From Actinacidiphila oryziradicis (GTDB lineage Bacteria > Actinomycetota > Actinomycetes > Streptomycetales > Streptomycetaceae): DNA of 64,000 nt. This document shows, piece by piece, positions 45,001 to 53,829 of this stretch. The notes beneath the pieces were generated by a model. That model was not told where the DNA came from and ran no database searches. It saw only the letters and a list, made by a program, of their open reading frames with translations. Position numbers and translations under genes: made by a program. Positions within the stretch are counted from its first letter, which is position 1; every line of letters starts with the position of its first letter. The DNA lies in NCBI RefSeq assembly GCF_005047355.1, contig NZ_SUMC01000020.1, positions 1 through 64,000 on the forward strand. The letters run 5' to 3'.

Positions 45001-47351
45001 CCGAACGTCAACCCCTCCCCCATGCCGTTCCCGGAGCGCAACCGGAGGCAGTGGCACGCGGTTACGATCCCTCCGGCGTTCGCCCCGCGGCCTCCGGCAC
45101 CGCTCCCCGGCCGTCGGCCCAGCCGTACCCCGCCGTGCCGCGCCCCGCCCCGGCCGGCCCCGGCAAGCCGACACCGGCCGGCACCCGGGCCGCCGCCCCG
45201 CTCGATCCCGCCGACCGGCACCGCCTGCTGGAGGGGGCCCACCATGACCCCCACGCCCTCCTCGGCGCCCGCCCGGCCCCCGGCGGCGTGCTCTTCCGCA
45301 CCCTGCGCCCGTACGCCACCGGCGTCGCCGTCTCCGTACAGGGCACCCGTGCCGAGCTCGCCGACGAGGGTGACGGGTTCTTCGCAGCGGTCCTCCCGCT
45401 CCCCGCCGTCCCGGACGACTACCGGCTGCTCGTCACGTACGACGATGTCGAACACCAGGTCAACGACCCCTACCACTTCCTGCCCACCCTCGGCGACCTC
45501 GACCTGCATCTCATCCGCGAGGGGCGCCACGAACAGCTCTGGGAGGCCCTCGGCGCCCGTCCCATGACTCACGGCGGCACCACCGGCACCCGCTTCGCCG
45601 TCTGGGCCCCCAACGCCCGGGGCGTCCGCGTTACCGGCGACTTCTGCTACTGGGACGGCACCGGCTTCCCCATGCGCTCCCTGGGCTCGTCCGGCATCTG
45701 GGAGCTCTTCGTCCCCGAGCTCGGGGAAGGCGCCCGCTACAAATTCGAGATCAGCTGCCCCGACGGCTCCCGTGTCCTCAAGGCCGACCCCATGGCCCGC
45801 CGCACCGAACTCCCGCCCGCCACCGCCTCCGTCATCACCGACTCCCACCACATCTGGCGTGACCAGGACTGGCTCGACCACCGCGCCCGCACCGCCATCC
45901 ATGAAGCCCCGCTCTCGATCTACGAGGTGCACCTCACCTCCTGGCGCCCCGGCCTCTCCTACCGCGAACTCGCCGAGCAGCTCCCCGCCTATGTGAAGGA
46001 CCTCGGCTTCACGCATGTCGAGCTCATGCCCGTCGCCGAGCACCCCTTCGGCGGCTCGTGGGGCTACCAGGTCACTTCTTATTACGCCCCCACCGCCCGG
46101 CTCGGCACCCCCGACGACTTCAAGCACCTGGTGGACTCCCTCCACCGCGCCGGCATCGGCGTCATCATGGACTGGGTTCCCGCCCATTTCCCCAAGGACG
46201 AATGGGCTCTCGCCAATTTCGACGGCGCCCATGTCTACGAACACGCCTTCCGCAGCGAACACCCCGACTGGGGCACTCTCGAATTCGACCTCGGCCGCAC
46301 GGAGGTCCGTAACTTCCTCGTCGCCAACGCCGTTTACTGGTGCGAGGAATTCCACATCGACGGGCTCCGCGTCGACGCCGTCGCCTCCATGCTCTACCTC
46401 GACTACTCACGCGAGGCGGGCGATTGGACGCCCAATGTGTACGGGGGCCGGGAGGACCTCGACGCCGTCGCCTTCCTCCAGGAGATGAACGCCACCGTCT
46501 ACCGCCGCTGCCCCGGCGTCGTGACCATCGCCGAGGAATCCACTGCCTGGGACGGCGTCACCAAGCCGACGGACACCGGTGGCCTCGGCTTCGGCTTCAA
46601 GTGGAACATGGGCTGGATGCACGACTCCCTGGAGTACATGCACCACGAACCCATCCACCGTAAATACCACCACAACGAGATGACCTTCTCGATGGTGTAT
46701 GCCTACAGCGAGAACTACATCCTCCCCATTTCGCACGACGAGGTCGTCCACGGCAAGGGCGCCCTGGTGTCCAAAATGCCGGGCGACTGGTGGCAGCAAC
46801 GCGCGAGCCACCGTGCGTATCTGGGGTTCATGTGGGCTCACCCCGGCAAGCAGCTCCTCTTCATGGGCCAGGAATTCGCCCAGGGTACGGAGTGGTCCCA
46901 CGACCACGGCCCGGACTGGTGGCTCCTCGACGAGACGTATGCCGCCGCCGGCGACCACCGCGGCGTCCGCGACCTCGTCCGCGACCTCAACCTGGGCTAC
47001 CTCGCCACCCCCTCCCTCTGGCAGCGCGACACTTCCCCCGAGGGCTTCTCCTGGATCGACGGCAACGCCTACGAGGACAACACCTTCTCCTTCCTCCGCT
47101 ACGACGCCGACGGCGACCCCCTCATCGCCATCAGCAACTTCTCCCCCGTCGTCCGTCACGCCTACCGCATCGGCGCCCCCGGCGAAGGCGTCTGGACCGA
47201 GGTCCTCAACACCGACTCCCTCCGCTACGGCGGCAGTGGTGTCACCAACCCCGACCTGGTCAAGGCCGAGCCCGTGCCCTGGCACGGCCGCTCCCACAGC
47301 CTCCTCCTCACCCTCCCGCCCCTGGCGACCGTCTGGCTGCGCCCGGCCTGA
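44997..47351 (+). CDS. glgB: 1,4-alpha-glucan branching enzyme
   Basis: A 784-residue GH13_9 enzyme that introduces alpha-1,6 branches into the glucan built by GlgE. A Pro/Ala-rich N-terminal extension (~65 residues) precedes two CBM48-type domains (HHDPHALLGARPAPGG and FAVWAPNARGVRVTGDFCYW). Catalytic residues are Asp in GLRVDAVASM (~459), Glu in TIAEEST (~511) and HD in ISHDEVVHG (~578). The GTG at 44997 follows GAGGAGG and overlaps the mak stop, indicating coupling. It is the last gene of the pathway run. Confidence 0.95.
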   Translation: MTERQPLPHAVPGAQPEAVARGYDPSGVRPAASGTAPRPSAQPYPAVPRPAPAGPGKPTPAGTRAAAPLDPADRHRLLEGAHHDPHALLGARPAPGGVLFRTLRPYATGVAVSVQGTRAELADEGDGFFAAVLPLPAVPDDYRLLVTYDDVEHQVNDPYHFLPTLGDLDLHLIREGRHEQLWEALGARPMTHGGTTGTRFAVWAPNARGVRVTGDFCYWDGTGFPMRSLGSSGIWELFVPELGEGARYKFEISCPDGSRVLKADPMARRTELPPATASVITDSHHIWRDQDWLDHRARTAIHEAPLSIYEVHLTSWRPGLSYRELAEQLPAYVKDLGFTHVELMPVAEHPFGGSWGYQVTSYYAPTARLGTPDDFKHLVDSLHRAGIGVIMDWVPAHFPKDEWALANFDGAHVYEHAFRSEHPDWGTLEFDLGRTEVRNFLVANAVYWCEEFHIDGLRVDAVASMLYLDYSREAGDWTPNVYGGREDLDAVAFLQEMNATVYRRCPGVVTIAEESTAWDGVTKPTDTGGLGFGFKWNMGWMHDSLEYMHHEPIHRKYHHNEMTFSMVYAYSENYILPISHDEVVHGKGALVSKMPGDWWQQRASHRAYLGFMWAHPGKQLLFMGQEFAQGTEWSHDHGPDWWLLDETYAAAGDHRGVRDLVRDLNLGYLATPSLWQRDTSPEGFSWIDGNAYEDNTFSFLRYDADGDPLIAISNFSPVVRHAYRIGAPGEGVWTEVLNTDSLRYGGSGVTNPDLVKAEPVPWHGRSHSLLLTLPPLATVWLRPA

Positions 47352-47402
47352 GCGACCGCCGGGCTGCCTCCATGAGCTCCGGGCTGGGCCCGCCCCCGTA
47401 CG

Positions 47403-47825
47403 ATGGACGCGATGACGCACCCGAACCAGCTCCAGGCGATCGGGCCCCGCACCATGCGGGCGCCCTTCCTGCTGGTGCTGGCGGTGCTGGCCGGGATCGT
47501 GGCGATGCATGGGCTGACCCCTGACGTCATGCCGGCCGCGCACGCAATGAGCGCGGCCACGATGAGCCCGGCGGCCCCGACACCCGCCATGTCGGCCTCC
47601 TGCACGCATGCCGTGCGCAGCGGCGGACCGGCTGACGGCCATCACTCCTCGCACGCGGACACGACCTGCGCGGCCGCCGGCACCGCCGGCGGCCCGGCGC
47701 TGCCGGCGCTGACGCCCGCGTTGGGCGTGGCGGCGGAGCCGCCGGTATCGGCGGGGGCGGTAGAGCCGGCAACAGGCGGCCGGGCGCCCCCGGATCTGGC
47801 CGAATTGCAACTCCTGCGCATATAG
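47403..47825 (+). CDS. DUF6153-like small membrane/secreted protein
   Basis: A 140-residue protein. One hydrophobic helix (FLLVLAVLAGIVAMHGL) follows about 20 polar residues; the rest is Ala/Pro/Met/His-rich with two Cys (SCTHAV, DTCAAA) and a cluster of His (ADGHHSSHAD). This pattern fits the actinobacterial DUF6153 group, whose function is unknown but which is often found near copper- or DUF305-type genes. Met, His and Cys content suggests metal binding, by inference. The ATG at 47403 has no clear ribosome site; ATGs at 47412 and 47454 are alternatives. It precedes the DUF305 gene by 99 bp on the same strand. Confidence 0.65.
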   Translation: MDAMTHPNQLQAIGPRTMRAPFLLVLAVLAGIVAMHGLTPDVMPAAHAMSAATMSPAAPTPAMSASCTHAVRSGGPADGHHSSHADTTCAAAGTAGGPALPALTPALGVAAEPPVSAGAVEPATGGRAPPDLAELQLLRI

Positions 47826-47924
47826 GCGGCGCCGATCAGCCTCGGCATGCCCGCTTACCGCTGACCGCTACCCGCTTCAAGCGGCACAGCGTTCCAAGAA
47901 GCACACCACAGGAGTTGCACACCC

Positions 47925-48575
47925 ATGACCGCACAACACCGTTCCGCGATCCGCCGTGCCGCCGCAGCCGTGGCGACGGCGGTCGCAGCCGCCCTCGTAC
48001 TGACAGCCTGCGGCAGCAGCGACAACAGCGCGAAGTCCACGGCCTCCGCGTCCGCGTCATCATCGGCCGCCGCCCACAACACCGCCGACGTCACCTTCGC
48101 GACCGACATGATCCCGCACCACCGCCAGGCGGTGGAGATGGCGGCGCTGGCGGCGGGCCGTGCTTCCTCCGCCTCGGTCAAGACACTGGCGGAGAAGATC
48201 GAGAAGGCGCAGGACCCCGAGATCAACACCATGTCCGGCTGGCTGAAGGCCTGGGGCAAGGACGTGCCCACGGACACGGCATCGAGCATGGGATCGAGCA
48301 TGGGGTCCATGCCCGGCATGGCCTCCTCCGGGACCACGACCGGGACCGGGATGATGAGCTCCGCGGACATGGCGATGCTGAAGAAGGCGTCGGGCAAGGC
48401 CTTCGACAGCGCGTTCCTGACCATGATGGTCCAGCACCACCAGGGCGCGGTCGCGATGGCGAAGACAGAGCTGTCCAAGGGTTCGTACGGCCCGGCCAGG
48501 ACGATGGCGCAGGACATCATCTCGTCGCAGACCGCCGAGATCAGCCTGATGAAGGGGCTGCTCGGCAGCAAGTGA
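47925..48575 (+). CDS. DUF305 lipoprotein
   Basis: A 216-residue lipoprotein: signal peptide with lipobox ALVLTACGS, a Ser/Ala linker, then the ferritin-like DUF305 domain. Both paired-His motifs of the family are present, MIPHHRQAVEMA (~62-73) and MVQHHQGAVAMA (~166-177), and a Met-rich insert lies between (GSSMGSMPGMASS, GTGMMSSADMAM). Paired His plus Met suggests copper or iron handling at the outer face of the membrane; family function is not firmly established. TTCCAAGAAG upstream is no strong ribosome site, but ACAGGAG lies 15 bp before the ATG. Gene end has a strong terminator. Confidence 0.85.
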   Translation: MTAQHRSAIRRAAAAVATAVAAALVLTACGSSDNSAKSTASASASSSAAAHNTADVTFATDMIPHHRQAVEMAALAAGRASSASVKTLAEKIEKAQDPEINTMSGWLKAWGKDVPTDTASSMGSSMGSMPGMASSGTTTGTGMMSSADMAMLKKASGKAFDSAFLTMMVQHHQGAVAMAKTELSKGSYGPARTMAQDIISSQTAEISLMKGLLGSK

Positions 48576-48582
48576 CCGGCAT

Positions 48583-48624
48583 GCCGGTACCCCCCTTGGC
48601 GAAAACCCTCGGGGGGGTACCGGC
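48583..48624 (+). terminator. Terminator after DUF305 gene
   Basis: Perfect 13-base arms GCCGGTACCCCCC and GGGGGGTACCGGC around a 16-base loop, eight bases past the stop. Confidence 0.8.
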
Positions 48625-48648
48625 ACTTTCACCGGGCGGGGCAGCGGA

Positions 48649-48922
48649 TCAGCTCAGCCCGCCGAGCACCGACTCGTCGATATTGCCGGGGCGCTCGCGC
48701 TGCGGGTAGTGGCCGACCGACCGGCACCCGGGCAACTTCGGTGTGGGTGCGGAAGTCGATGACGGAAACCTCGTCGCGGTTGCTGAGAGTGACGAACGTG
48801 CCGACGCCGAGCGGGCCCACGCAGTGTTCGACAACCCAATGGCCGGTGCGCAGGACGGCCCCGCCGGGAAGCGGCTCCTCGCCCGTGATCAGGCGGCACG
48901 CGAAGCAGTCCGTGCCGCTCAT
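48649..48922 (-). pseudogene. HIT-protein / YncE beta-propeller chimera with frameshift
   Basis: The first 42 residues from the ATG at 48922 are a HIT-family N-terminus (CFACRLITGEEPLPGGAVLR, HWVVEHCVGPLGVG). At that point, well before the HIT active site, the sequence switches to a YncE-type beta-propeller strand (FVTLSNRDEVSVIDFRTH, EVARVPVG). A tandem GACC duplication at 48715-48722 then shifts the frame; removing four bases restores VPVGHYPQRERPGNIDESVL ending at the stop at 48649. So a deletion joined two genes and a later 4-bp duplication broke the product. The start overlaps the phosphoesterase stop (ATGA), so the 5' end was once part of that operon. Confidence 0.75.
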
Positions 48923-49677
48923 ACGGCCTGCCCGTCCCGTCCGTCGCGCGGGCCGAAGGCGTCGATGGCGTCCTCCGCACTGGCGCGCGCCCGCACATAG
49001 GTGTCGGCCCAGTCGGCGGCGTCCGGGTAGCCGGATTCGGCGGCGATGCGGGCGCAGGCCGCGTCGTAGTCGTACGGCGTGCGGCGCAGCTCGACGCCTG
49101 GGCCGAGGAGGGCCCAGTGGGCGCCGGGGCGGCCGTAGGGCATGCCGACACTCCCGGGATTGACGATCAGCCGCCCATATACGAGCCGGGCATACGGCAT
49201 ATGGGCGTGTCCGCAGACCACGGTCTCCAGGGCCGGGTCGAGGCCGCCGAGAACCTCGGCCCAGCGCGCCGCCCGCGAGTCGACGAGGACGACCTCCTCG
49301 TCGTCGCGGGGCGTCGCGTGGCAGAAGACCACCCGGCCCAGCCCCGCGATCTCCAGCTCGGCGGTGGCGGGCAGCGCGGCCAGCAGCTCCACCTGGTCGT
49401 CGCGGAGCTGCCCGGCGGCCCAGTCGGATTCCGGGTAGCCGGACGGCTTGCCGCGCCGCGCCTCGACCAGCTCGCGGTCGGCGTTGCCGTTGACCCAGAT
49501 CGCGCGGTCGCCGAGCGAGCTCAGCAGGTCGAGCGTCTGGACGGGCAACGGCCCGGCCGCCAAGTCGCCGGTGAGCACGATTTGTTCGGCATCACGTACA
49601 TCGGGCTCCGCCAGCACGGCCTCCAGGGCAGGCGGGACGCCATGGATGTCGGACAGGACCGCTACTCGGCTCATCAC
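48919..49677 (-). CDS. Metallophosphoesterase (YfcE/MJ0936-like)
   Basis: A 252-residue calcineurin-fold phosphoesterase. Metal-binding motifs occur in order: VLSDIHG, LTGDLAAGPL, WVNGNADRE, and VCGHAHMPYARLV, with the closing IVNPGSVGMPYG. It probably hydrolyses a phosphomono- or diester in the cytoplasm; the substrate is not predictable. The GTG at 49677 has GGGGGAG nine bases upstream; the adjacent ATG at 49674 is equally possible. It is co-oriented and overlapping with the broken HIT gene downstream. Confidence 0.88.
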   Translation of the reverse strand: MMSRVAVLSDIHGVPPALEAVLAEPDVRDAEQIVLTGDLAAGPLPVQTLDLLSSLGDRAIWVNGNADRELVEARRGKPSGYPESDWAAGQLRDDQVELLAALPATAELEIAGLGRVVFCHATPRDDEEVVLVDSRAARWAEVLGGLDPALETVVCGHAHMPYARLVYGRLIVNPGSVGMPYGRPGAHWALLGPGVELRRTPYDYDAACARIAAESGYPDAADWADTYVRARASAEDAIDAFGPRDGRDGQAV

Positions 49678-49741
49678 GGGCTCACGCTCCCCCGTTCGCG
49701 CCCGCTACGCCCGCGTGTTCGCCGCAAGCGAGCACATGGAA

Positions 49742-49778
49742 GGCCCCGCCGAGCACGGGGGGGTGGCTCGGCGGGGCC
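49742..49778 (-). terminator. Terminator downstream of dctA
   Basis: Perfect 13-base arms GGCCCCGCCGAGC and GCTCGGCGGGGCC with an 11-base loop, 17 bp beyond the dctA stop. Confidence 0.85.
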
Positions 49779-49795
49779 GGTAAGGGGGCCACAGA

Positions 49796-51169
49796 TCAGA
49801 CGCCGGCCGGTTCCTTTGTCGCGGCGGGAGCGTCGCCGCCGGCGCCGCCGGCCTGGTCATCGTCGAGGAGAGTGGCCTCGTCGAAGGGGAGGTCACCGGC
49901 GAAGACGTGCTTGGCGCGCTCCTGGTCGAACTCGTTGGTCCAGTTGCCGATCAGGATGGTCGCCACCGCATTGCCGGTGAAGTTCGTCAGGGCGCGGGCC
50001 TCGCTCATGAAGCGGTCGATGCCGACGATGAGGCCGACACCGTCCACCAGGGCGGGCTGGTGGGACTGCAGACCGCCCGCGAGAGTGGCGATGCCGGCGC
50101 CGCTGACGCCTGCGGCGCCCTTCGAGGCGACCATCATGAACAGGAGCAGCCCGACCTGCTCGCCGAAGGAGAGCGGGGTGCCCATCGCGTCGGCGATGAA
50201 GAGGGAGGCCATGGTCAGGTAGATCATGGTGCCGTCGAGGTTGAAGGAGTAACCGGTCGGCACGGTGATGCCGACGACCGGGCGGCTGACGCCCAGGTGT
50301 TCCATCTTGGCGATGAGGCGCGGCAGGGCCGTGTCGGACGACGACGTCGACAGGATGAGCAGGTACTCGCGGCCGAGGTACTTCAGCAGGTGGAGGAGGT
50401 TGACCTTGGCGAAGACCCACAGCATCGTGCCGAGCACGATGCCGATGAAGAGCGCACAGGTGATGTAGAAGCCCAGCATGATGGACCCGAGGGCCTTCAG
50501 TGCGTCGACGCCGGTCTCGCCGACGACCGCCGCCATCGCGCCGAACGCGCCGAGCGGCGCCGCCCACATGATCATCGACAGCACCCGGAAGACCAGCTTC
50601 TGGATGTGCCCGACACCACGCAGCACTGCCTCTCCGGATGTCCCCATCCCCTGGATCGCGAAGCCGACCAGCAGCGCGATGAGCAGTGTCTGCAGCACCA
50701 CTCCATCGGTGAAGGCGGAGACCATCGTGGTCGGGATGATGCCGAGCAGGAAGTCGACGGGGCCTTCACTGGCCGTCGCCGCCTGGGTGTGACCGACCGC
50801 CTTCACCGCCGTTGTGAGGTGCATGCTGCTGCCGGGGTGGAGGATGTTGCCGACCACGAGGCCGATCGCGAGCGCCACGAACGACATCGCGATGAAGTAG
50901 CCGAGCGCGAGCCCGCCCACCTTGCCGACCTTCGCGGCACTGCGAATCGAGCCGATGCCGGTCACGATCGTGCAGAAGATGATCGGCGCGATCATCATCT
51001 TGATCAAGGACACGAAGCCGGTGCCGAGCGGCTTGAGCTCCGTGGCGAAGCCGGGCGCGGCCAGGCCTACGGCGATACCGGCGAGTACGGCCACGATCAC
51101 AGCGATGTACAGGTAGTGGGTGCGATCTCTACGACCGCCGGTGGGGCGCAAGGCCTGGGCTGACACCAT
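49796..51169 (-). CDS. dctA: C4-dicarboxylate:cation symporter (DAACS)
   Basis: A 457-residue inner-membrane transporter with the DctA/GltP family pattern: eight hydrophobic helices, the Ser-rich re-entrant loop STSSSDTALPRL and the substrate-binding GYSFNLDGTMIYLTMASLF, plus FKGAAGV-like SKGAAGVSGAGI. It takes up succinate, fumarate or malate with protons or sodium. An acidic tail (TLLDDDQAGG) ends the protein. The ATG at 51169 follows AGGGAG. It is divergent, by 124 bp, from a CitA/DctS-type sensor kinase gene, the usual arrangement for substrate-induced dicarboxylate uptake. A CRP-like palindrome lies in the gap. Confidence 0.92.
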   Translation of the reverse strand: MVSAQALRPTGGRRDRTHYLYIAVIVAVLAGIAVGLAAPGFATELKPLGTGFVSLIKMMIAPIIFCTIVTGIGSIRSAAKVGKVGGLALGYFIAMSFVALAIGLVVGNILHPGSSMHLTTAVKAVGHTQAATASEGPVDFLLGIIPTTMVSAFTDGVVLQTLLIALLVGFAIQGMGTSGEAVLRGVGHIQKLVFRVLSMIMWAAPLGAFGAMAAVVGETGVDALKALGSIMLGFYITCALFIGIVLGTMLWVFAKVNLLHLLKYLGREYLLILSTSSSDTALPRLIAKMEHLGVSRPVVGITVPTGYSFNLDGTMIYLTMASLFIADAMGTPLSFGEQVGLLLFMMVASKGAAGVSGAGIATLAGGLQSHQPALVDGVGLIVGIDRFMSEARALTNFTGNAVATILIGNWTNEFDQERAKHVFAGDLPFDEATLLDDDQAGGAGGDAPAATKEPAGV

Positions 51170-51238
51170 TGTCTCCCTTATCGTCCGGCGTCGTCCCAAC
51201 GCCCGCGATGGATAGGTCTCGGCGACTATGCGCCTCGC

Positions 51239-51256
51239 CCGTGACCTGGGTCACGG
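51239..51256. promoter_or_regulatory. CRP-like palindrome between dctA and its two-component genes
   Basis: CCGTGACCTGGGTCACGG is an 18-base palindrome with 8-base arms. Its core GTGA-N6-TCAC is the classical CRP/FNR half-site layout. It lies 70 bp upstream of the dctA start and 38 bp upstream of the sensor kinase start, so it could control both. Confidence 0.55.
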
Positions 51257-51293
51257 TTGCGTACATTGAGTTCGCGACGGGATTTGCACCGGC

Positions 51294-52973
51294 ATGCACA
51301 CTGTTGGCATGCCGATGTTCCGCCGCACCCGCCGCGCTCGCCCGCGCAGCCTCGCCGGGCAGCTTTTCGCCATGCAGGTGGTGATCGTGGCCGCAGTGGT
51401 CGCGGGGTGCGCGCTGCTCGCGTACGTCAACGCCCACAACCGGGCCGAGGACGCTGCGCGCCAGCAGGTGATGGCGGCGGCCCGGGCCGTGGCCGACTCG
51501 CCCTCCGTGGCCGGGGCGGTGCGCACCGCCCATCCGACCGCCGTCCTGGAGCCGTACGCCGAGCAGATCACCAAGGACACCGGCGTGGCTTTTGTCACCA
51601 TCATGAATACGGACGGCATCCGCTGGACCCATCCGGACCGCACCGAGATCGGCAAGCGGTTCCTCGGCAACATCGGCCCGGCGCTCCGGGGCCGCACCTT
51701 CACGGAGACATACACCGGCACCCTCGGCCCCTCCGTGCGGGCCGTCACCCCGGTCTACGGCCCCGGCGGCAGCAAGAAGATCATCGCGCTGGTCAGCGTC
51801 GGCATCACCGTCAACACCATCAGCCACCAGGTGCGCAGCCAGCTCACCGCCCTGATCGGCGTCGCCCTGGCCGCCCTGGCGGTCGGCGGCCTGGGCACGT
51901 ACATCGCCAACGCTCGGCTGCGCCGCCACACGCACGGCATGGCCGCGACCGAACTCAGCCGCATGTACGACTACCACCAGGCCACCCTGCACGCGGTCCG
52001 CGAGGGTCTGCTTCTGCTCGACGAGGGGCGCAGGGTCGCCCTCTGCAACGACGCGGCGCGCGAGCTGCTCGGCCTGCCGGAGGACGTCGCGGGCCAGGTC
52101 GTGGGCCGGTACGTCGCCGAGCTGGGCCTGCCGGCGTCGCTGACGGGCGCGCTGCTGGCCGCCGAGCCCAGGGTGGACGAGGTGCATCTGACCGCCGAGC
52201 GGGTCGTGGTGGTCAACACCTCGCCGGTGCGCGGCGGCGACGACGGCTCCTCGTCGCGAGCGCGCAGCCGCCTCGGCACCGTGGTGACACTGCGCGACCA
52301 CACCGACCTCCAGGCCCTCACCGGGGAGCTGGACTCGGTGCGGGGCTTCGCGGAAGCGCTGCGCTCGCAGGCACACGAGGCGTCGAACCGGCTGCACACC
52401 GTCGTCTCGCTGATCGAGCTCGGACGGCCGGACGACGCCGTGGAGTTCGCCACCGCCGAGCTGGAACTGGCCCAGGCACTGACCGACCAGGTGGTCGCGG
52501 CGGTCGGGGAGCCGGTGCTGGCGGCACTGCTGCTGGGCAAGGCCGCGGAGGCGAACGAGCGTGGCGTGGAGCTGCTGGTCACCGAGGACAGCCGGATAGA
52601 CGACGGCGTACTGCCGGCCGCGCTCGCCGCACGCGACCTGGTCACCATCCTGGGCAATCTCATCGACAACGCCATCGACGCGGCCATCGAGGGGGCCGCC
52701 CTCGGCTCCGCCCGCCCGTCGGTCACCGTCACCGCCCGCGCCGACGGCGGCGAACTGCTGATCCGGGTCGCCGACTCCGGCCACGGGGTCGACCCGGCGG
52801 CCGTCCGCGAGGTGTTCCGGCGCGGCTGGACGACGAAGAGCGAGGGCCACGGCCTCGGCCTCGCCCTCGTCGAGCAGGCCGCGCGACGCCATGGCGGGGC
52901 GGTGGAGGTCGGGCACGAGGTGGGCGCCGTATTCTCCGTGCGGCTGCCCATGCGACAGGAGGCCCACGCATGA
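51294..52973 (+). CDS. CitA/DcuS-type sensor histidine kinase
   Basis: A 559-residue membrane kinase. It has helix 1 (FAMQVVIVAAVVAGCALLAY), a periplasmic-type sensor domain of ~130 residues (DTGVAFVTIMNTDGIRWTHP, like CitA PAS domains), helix 2 (LTALIGVALAALAVGGLGTY), a cytoplasmic PAS (EGLLLLDEGRRVALCNDAA), an SpoOB-like H box (SQAHEASNRLHTVVSLIEL, ~361) and the ATPase N and G boxes (LGNLIDNAIDAA, GHGLGLALVEQAARRHGG). It senses a carboxylate outside the cell and phosphorylates the next gene product. The start among ATGs at 51294, 51309 and 51315 is uncertain. The stop overlaps the regulator start by four bases (ATGA). Confidence 0.9.
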   Translation: MHTVGMPMFRRTRRARPRSLAGQLFAMQVVIVAAVVAGCALLAYVNAHNRAEDAARQQVMAAARAVADSPSVAGAVRTAHPTAVLEPYAEQITKDTGVAFVTIMNTDGIRWTHPDRTEIGKRFLGNIGPALRGRTFTETYTGTLGPSVRAVTPVYGPGGSKKIIALVSVGITVNTISHQVRSQLTALIGVALAALAVGGLGTYIANARLRRHTHGMAATELSRMYDYHQATLHAVREGLLLLDEGRRVALCNDAARELLGLPEDVAGQVVGRYVAELGLPASLTGALLAAEPRVDEVHLTAERVVVVNTSPVRGGDDGSSSRARSRLGTVVTLRDHTDLQALTGELDSVRGFAEALRSQAHEASNRLHTVVSLIELGRPDDAVEFATAELELAQALTDQVVAAVGEPVLAALLLGKAAEANERGVELLVTEDSRIDDGVLPAALAARDLVTILGNLIDNAIDAAIEGAALGSARPSVTVTARADGGELLIRVADSGHGVDPAAVREVFRRGWTTKSEGHGLGLALVEQAARRHGGAVEVGHEVGAVFSVRLPMRQEAHA

Positions 52974-53704
52974 CCCACGCCGACCCGGCACCCGACGGCG
53001 GCCCCCTGCCCCGGCAGGCCATCACCGTACTCGTCGTCGAGGACGACCCCATCGCGGCGGACGCGCACGCCATGTACGTCGCGCGCATCCCCGGCTTCAC
53101 CGTGGCAGGCAAGGTGTACTCCGGGGCGGCGGCGCTGCGCTACTGCCGGCGGCACCCGGTGGACCTGATCCTGCTGGACCTGAACCTTCCCGACGGCCAC
53201 GGCCTCCAGGTCGTACGTTCGCTGCGCGCGGCGGGCAACACCGCCGATGTGATCGCGGTGACCTCTGCGCGGGACCTCGGTGTCGTACGCCAGGCGGTGT
53301 CGGCCGGCGTCGTGCAGTACCTGCTGAAGCCGTTCACCTTCCCCACTCTCCGGGACCGCCTGGAGCGTTGGGCGCACTACCGCGCCGAACTGGCCGGCGG
53401 CGAGGCGTCCGGCCAGGACGAGGTCGACCGGGCGCTGGCGGCGCTGCGGACGCCCGAAGCGTCCGTACTGCCGAAGGGGCTGAGCGGGCCGACGCTGGAA
53501 GCGGTGACCCGGGCGCTGCGTGCGGCGGGGAGCGAGGGCCTCTCAGCGAACGCCGCGGCCCAGGAAATCGGCGTCTCCCGCATAACCGCCCGCCGGTACC
53601 TGGAGCACCTGGTCGACACCGGACGGGCACTGCGCAGCCCGCAGTACGGCCAGGTGGGGCGCCCTGAGCTGTGCTACCGCTGGGCGGCACGCACGCAGTC
53701 GTAG
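52970..53704 (+). CDS. CitB/DcuR-type response regulator
   Basis: A 244-residue regulator. The receiver domain has VVEDDP, the phosphoacceptor Asp in LILLDLNLPDG (~71), VTSA and the Lys in LLKPF (~119). The C-terminal ~60 residues hold a winged or CitB-type HTH (GLSANAAAQEIGVSRITARRY). It is expected to activate the divergent dctA gene when phosphorylated by its partner kinase. The ATG at 52970 follows ACAGGAGG and overlaps the kinase stop. Confidence 0.92.
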   Translation: MTHADPAPDGGPLPRQAITVLVVEDDPIAADAHAMYVARIPGFTVAGKVYSGAAALRYCRRHPVDLILLDLNLPDGHGLQVVRSLRAAGNTADVIAVTSARDLGVVRQAVSAGVVQYLLKPFTFPTLRDRLERWAHYRAELAGGEASGQDEVDRALAALRTPEASVLPKGLSGPTLEAVTRALRAAGSEGLSANAAAQEIGVSRITARRYLEHLVDTGRALRSPQYGQVGRPELCYRWAARTQS

Positions 53705-53796
53705 CCCTCGGGCCGGTGGCCTACGCCCCGGCCCGGATGCCGGCCGCCGGACGGCCCCGGCGGGGACCCGTGCGGGCGTAACAGCACTCGCCAGGA

Positions 53797-53823
53797 GCCC
53801 CCGGCGGCTTTCCGCCCCGGGGC
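53797..53823. terminator. Imperfect hairpin between convergent regulator and pfkA genes
   Basis: GCCCCCGGCGG and CCGCCCCGGGGC pair with one irregularity around a CTTT loop, just beyond the pfkA stop. Confidence 0.45.
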
Positions 53824-53829
53824 CCCGGC

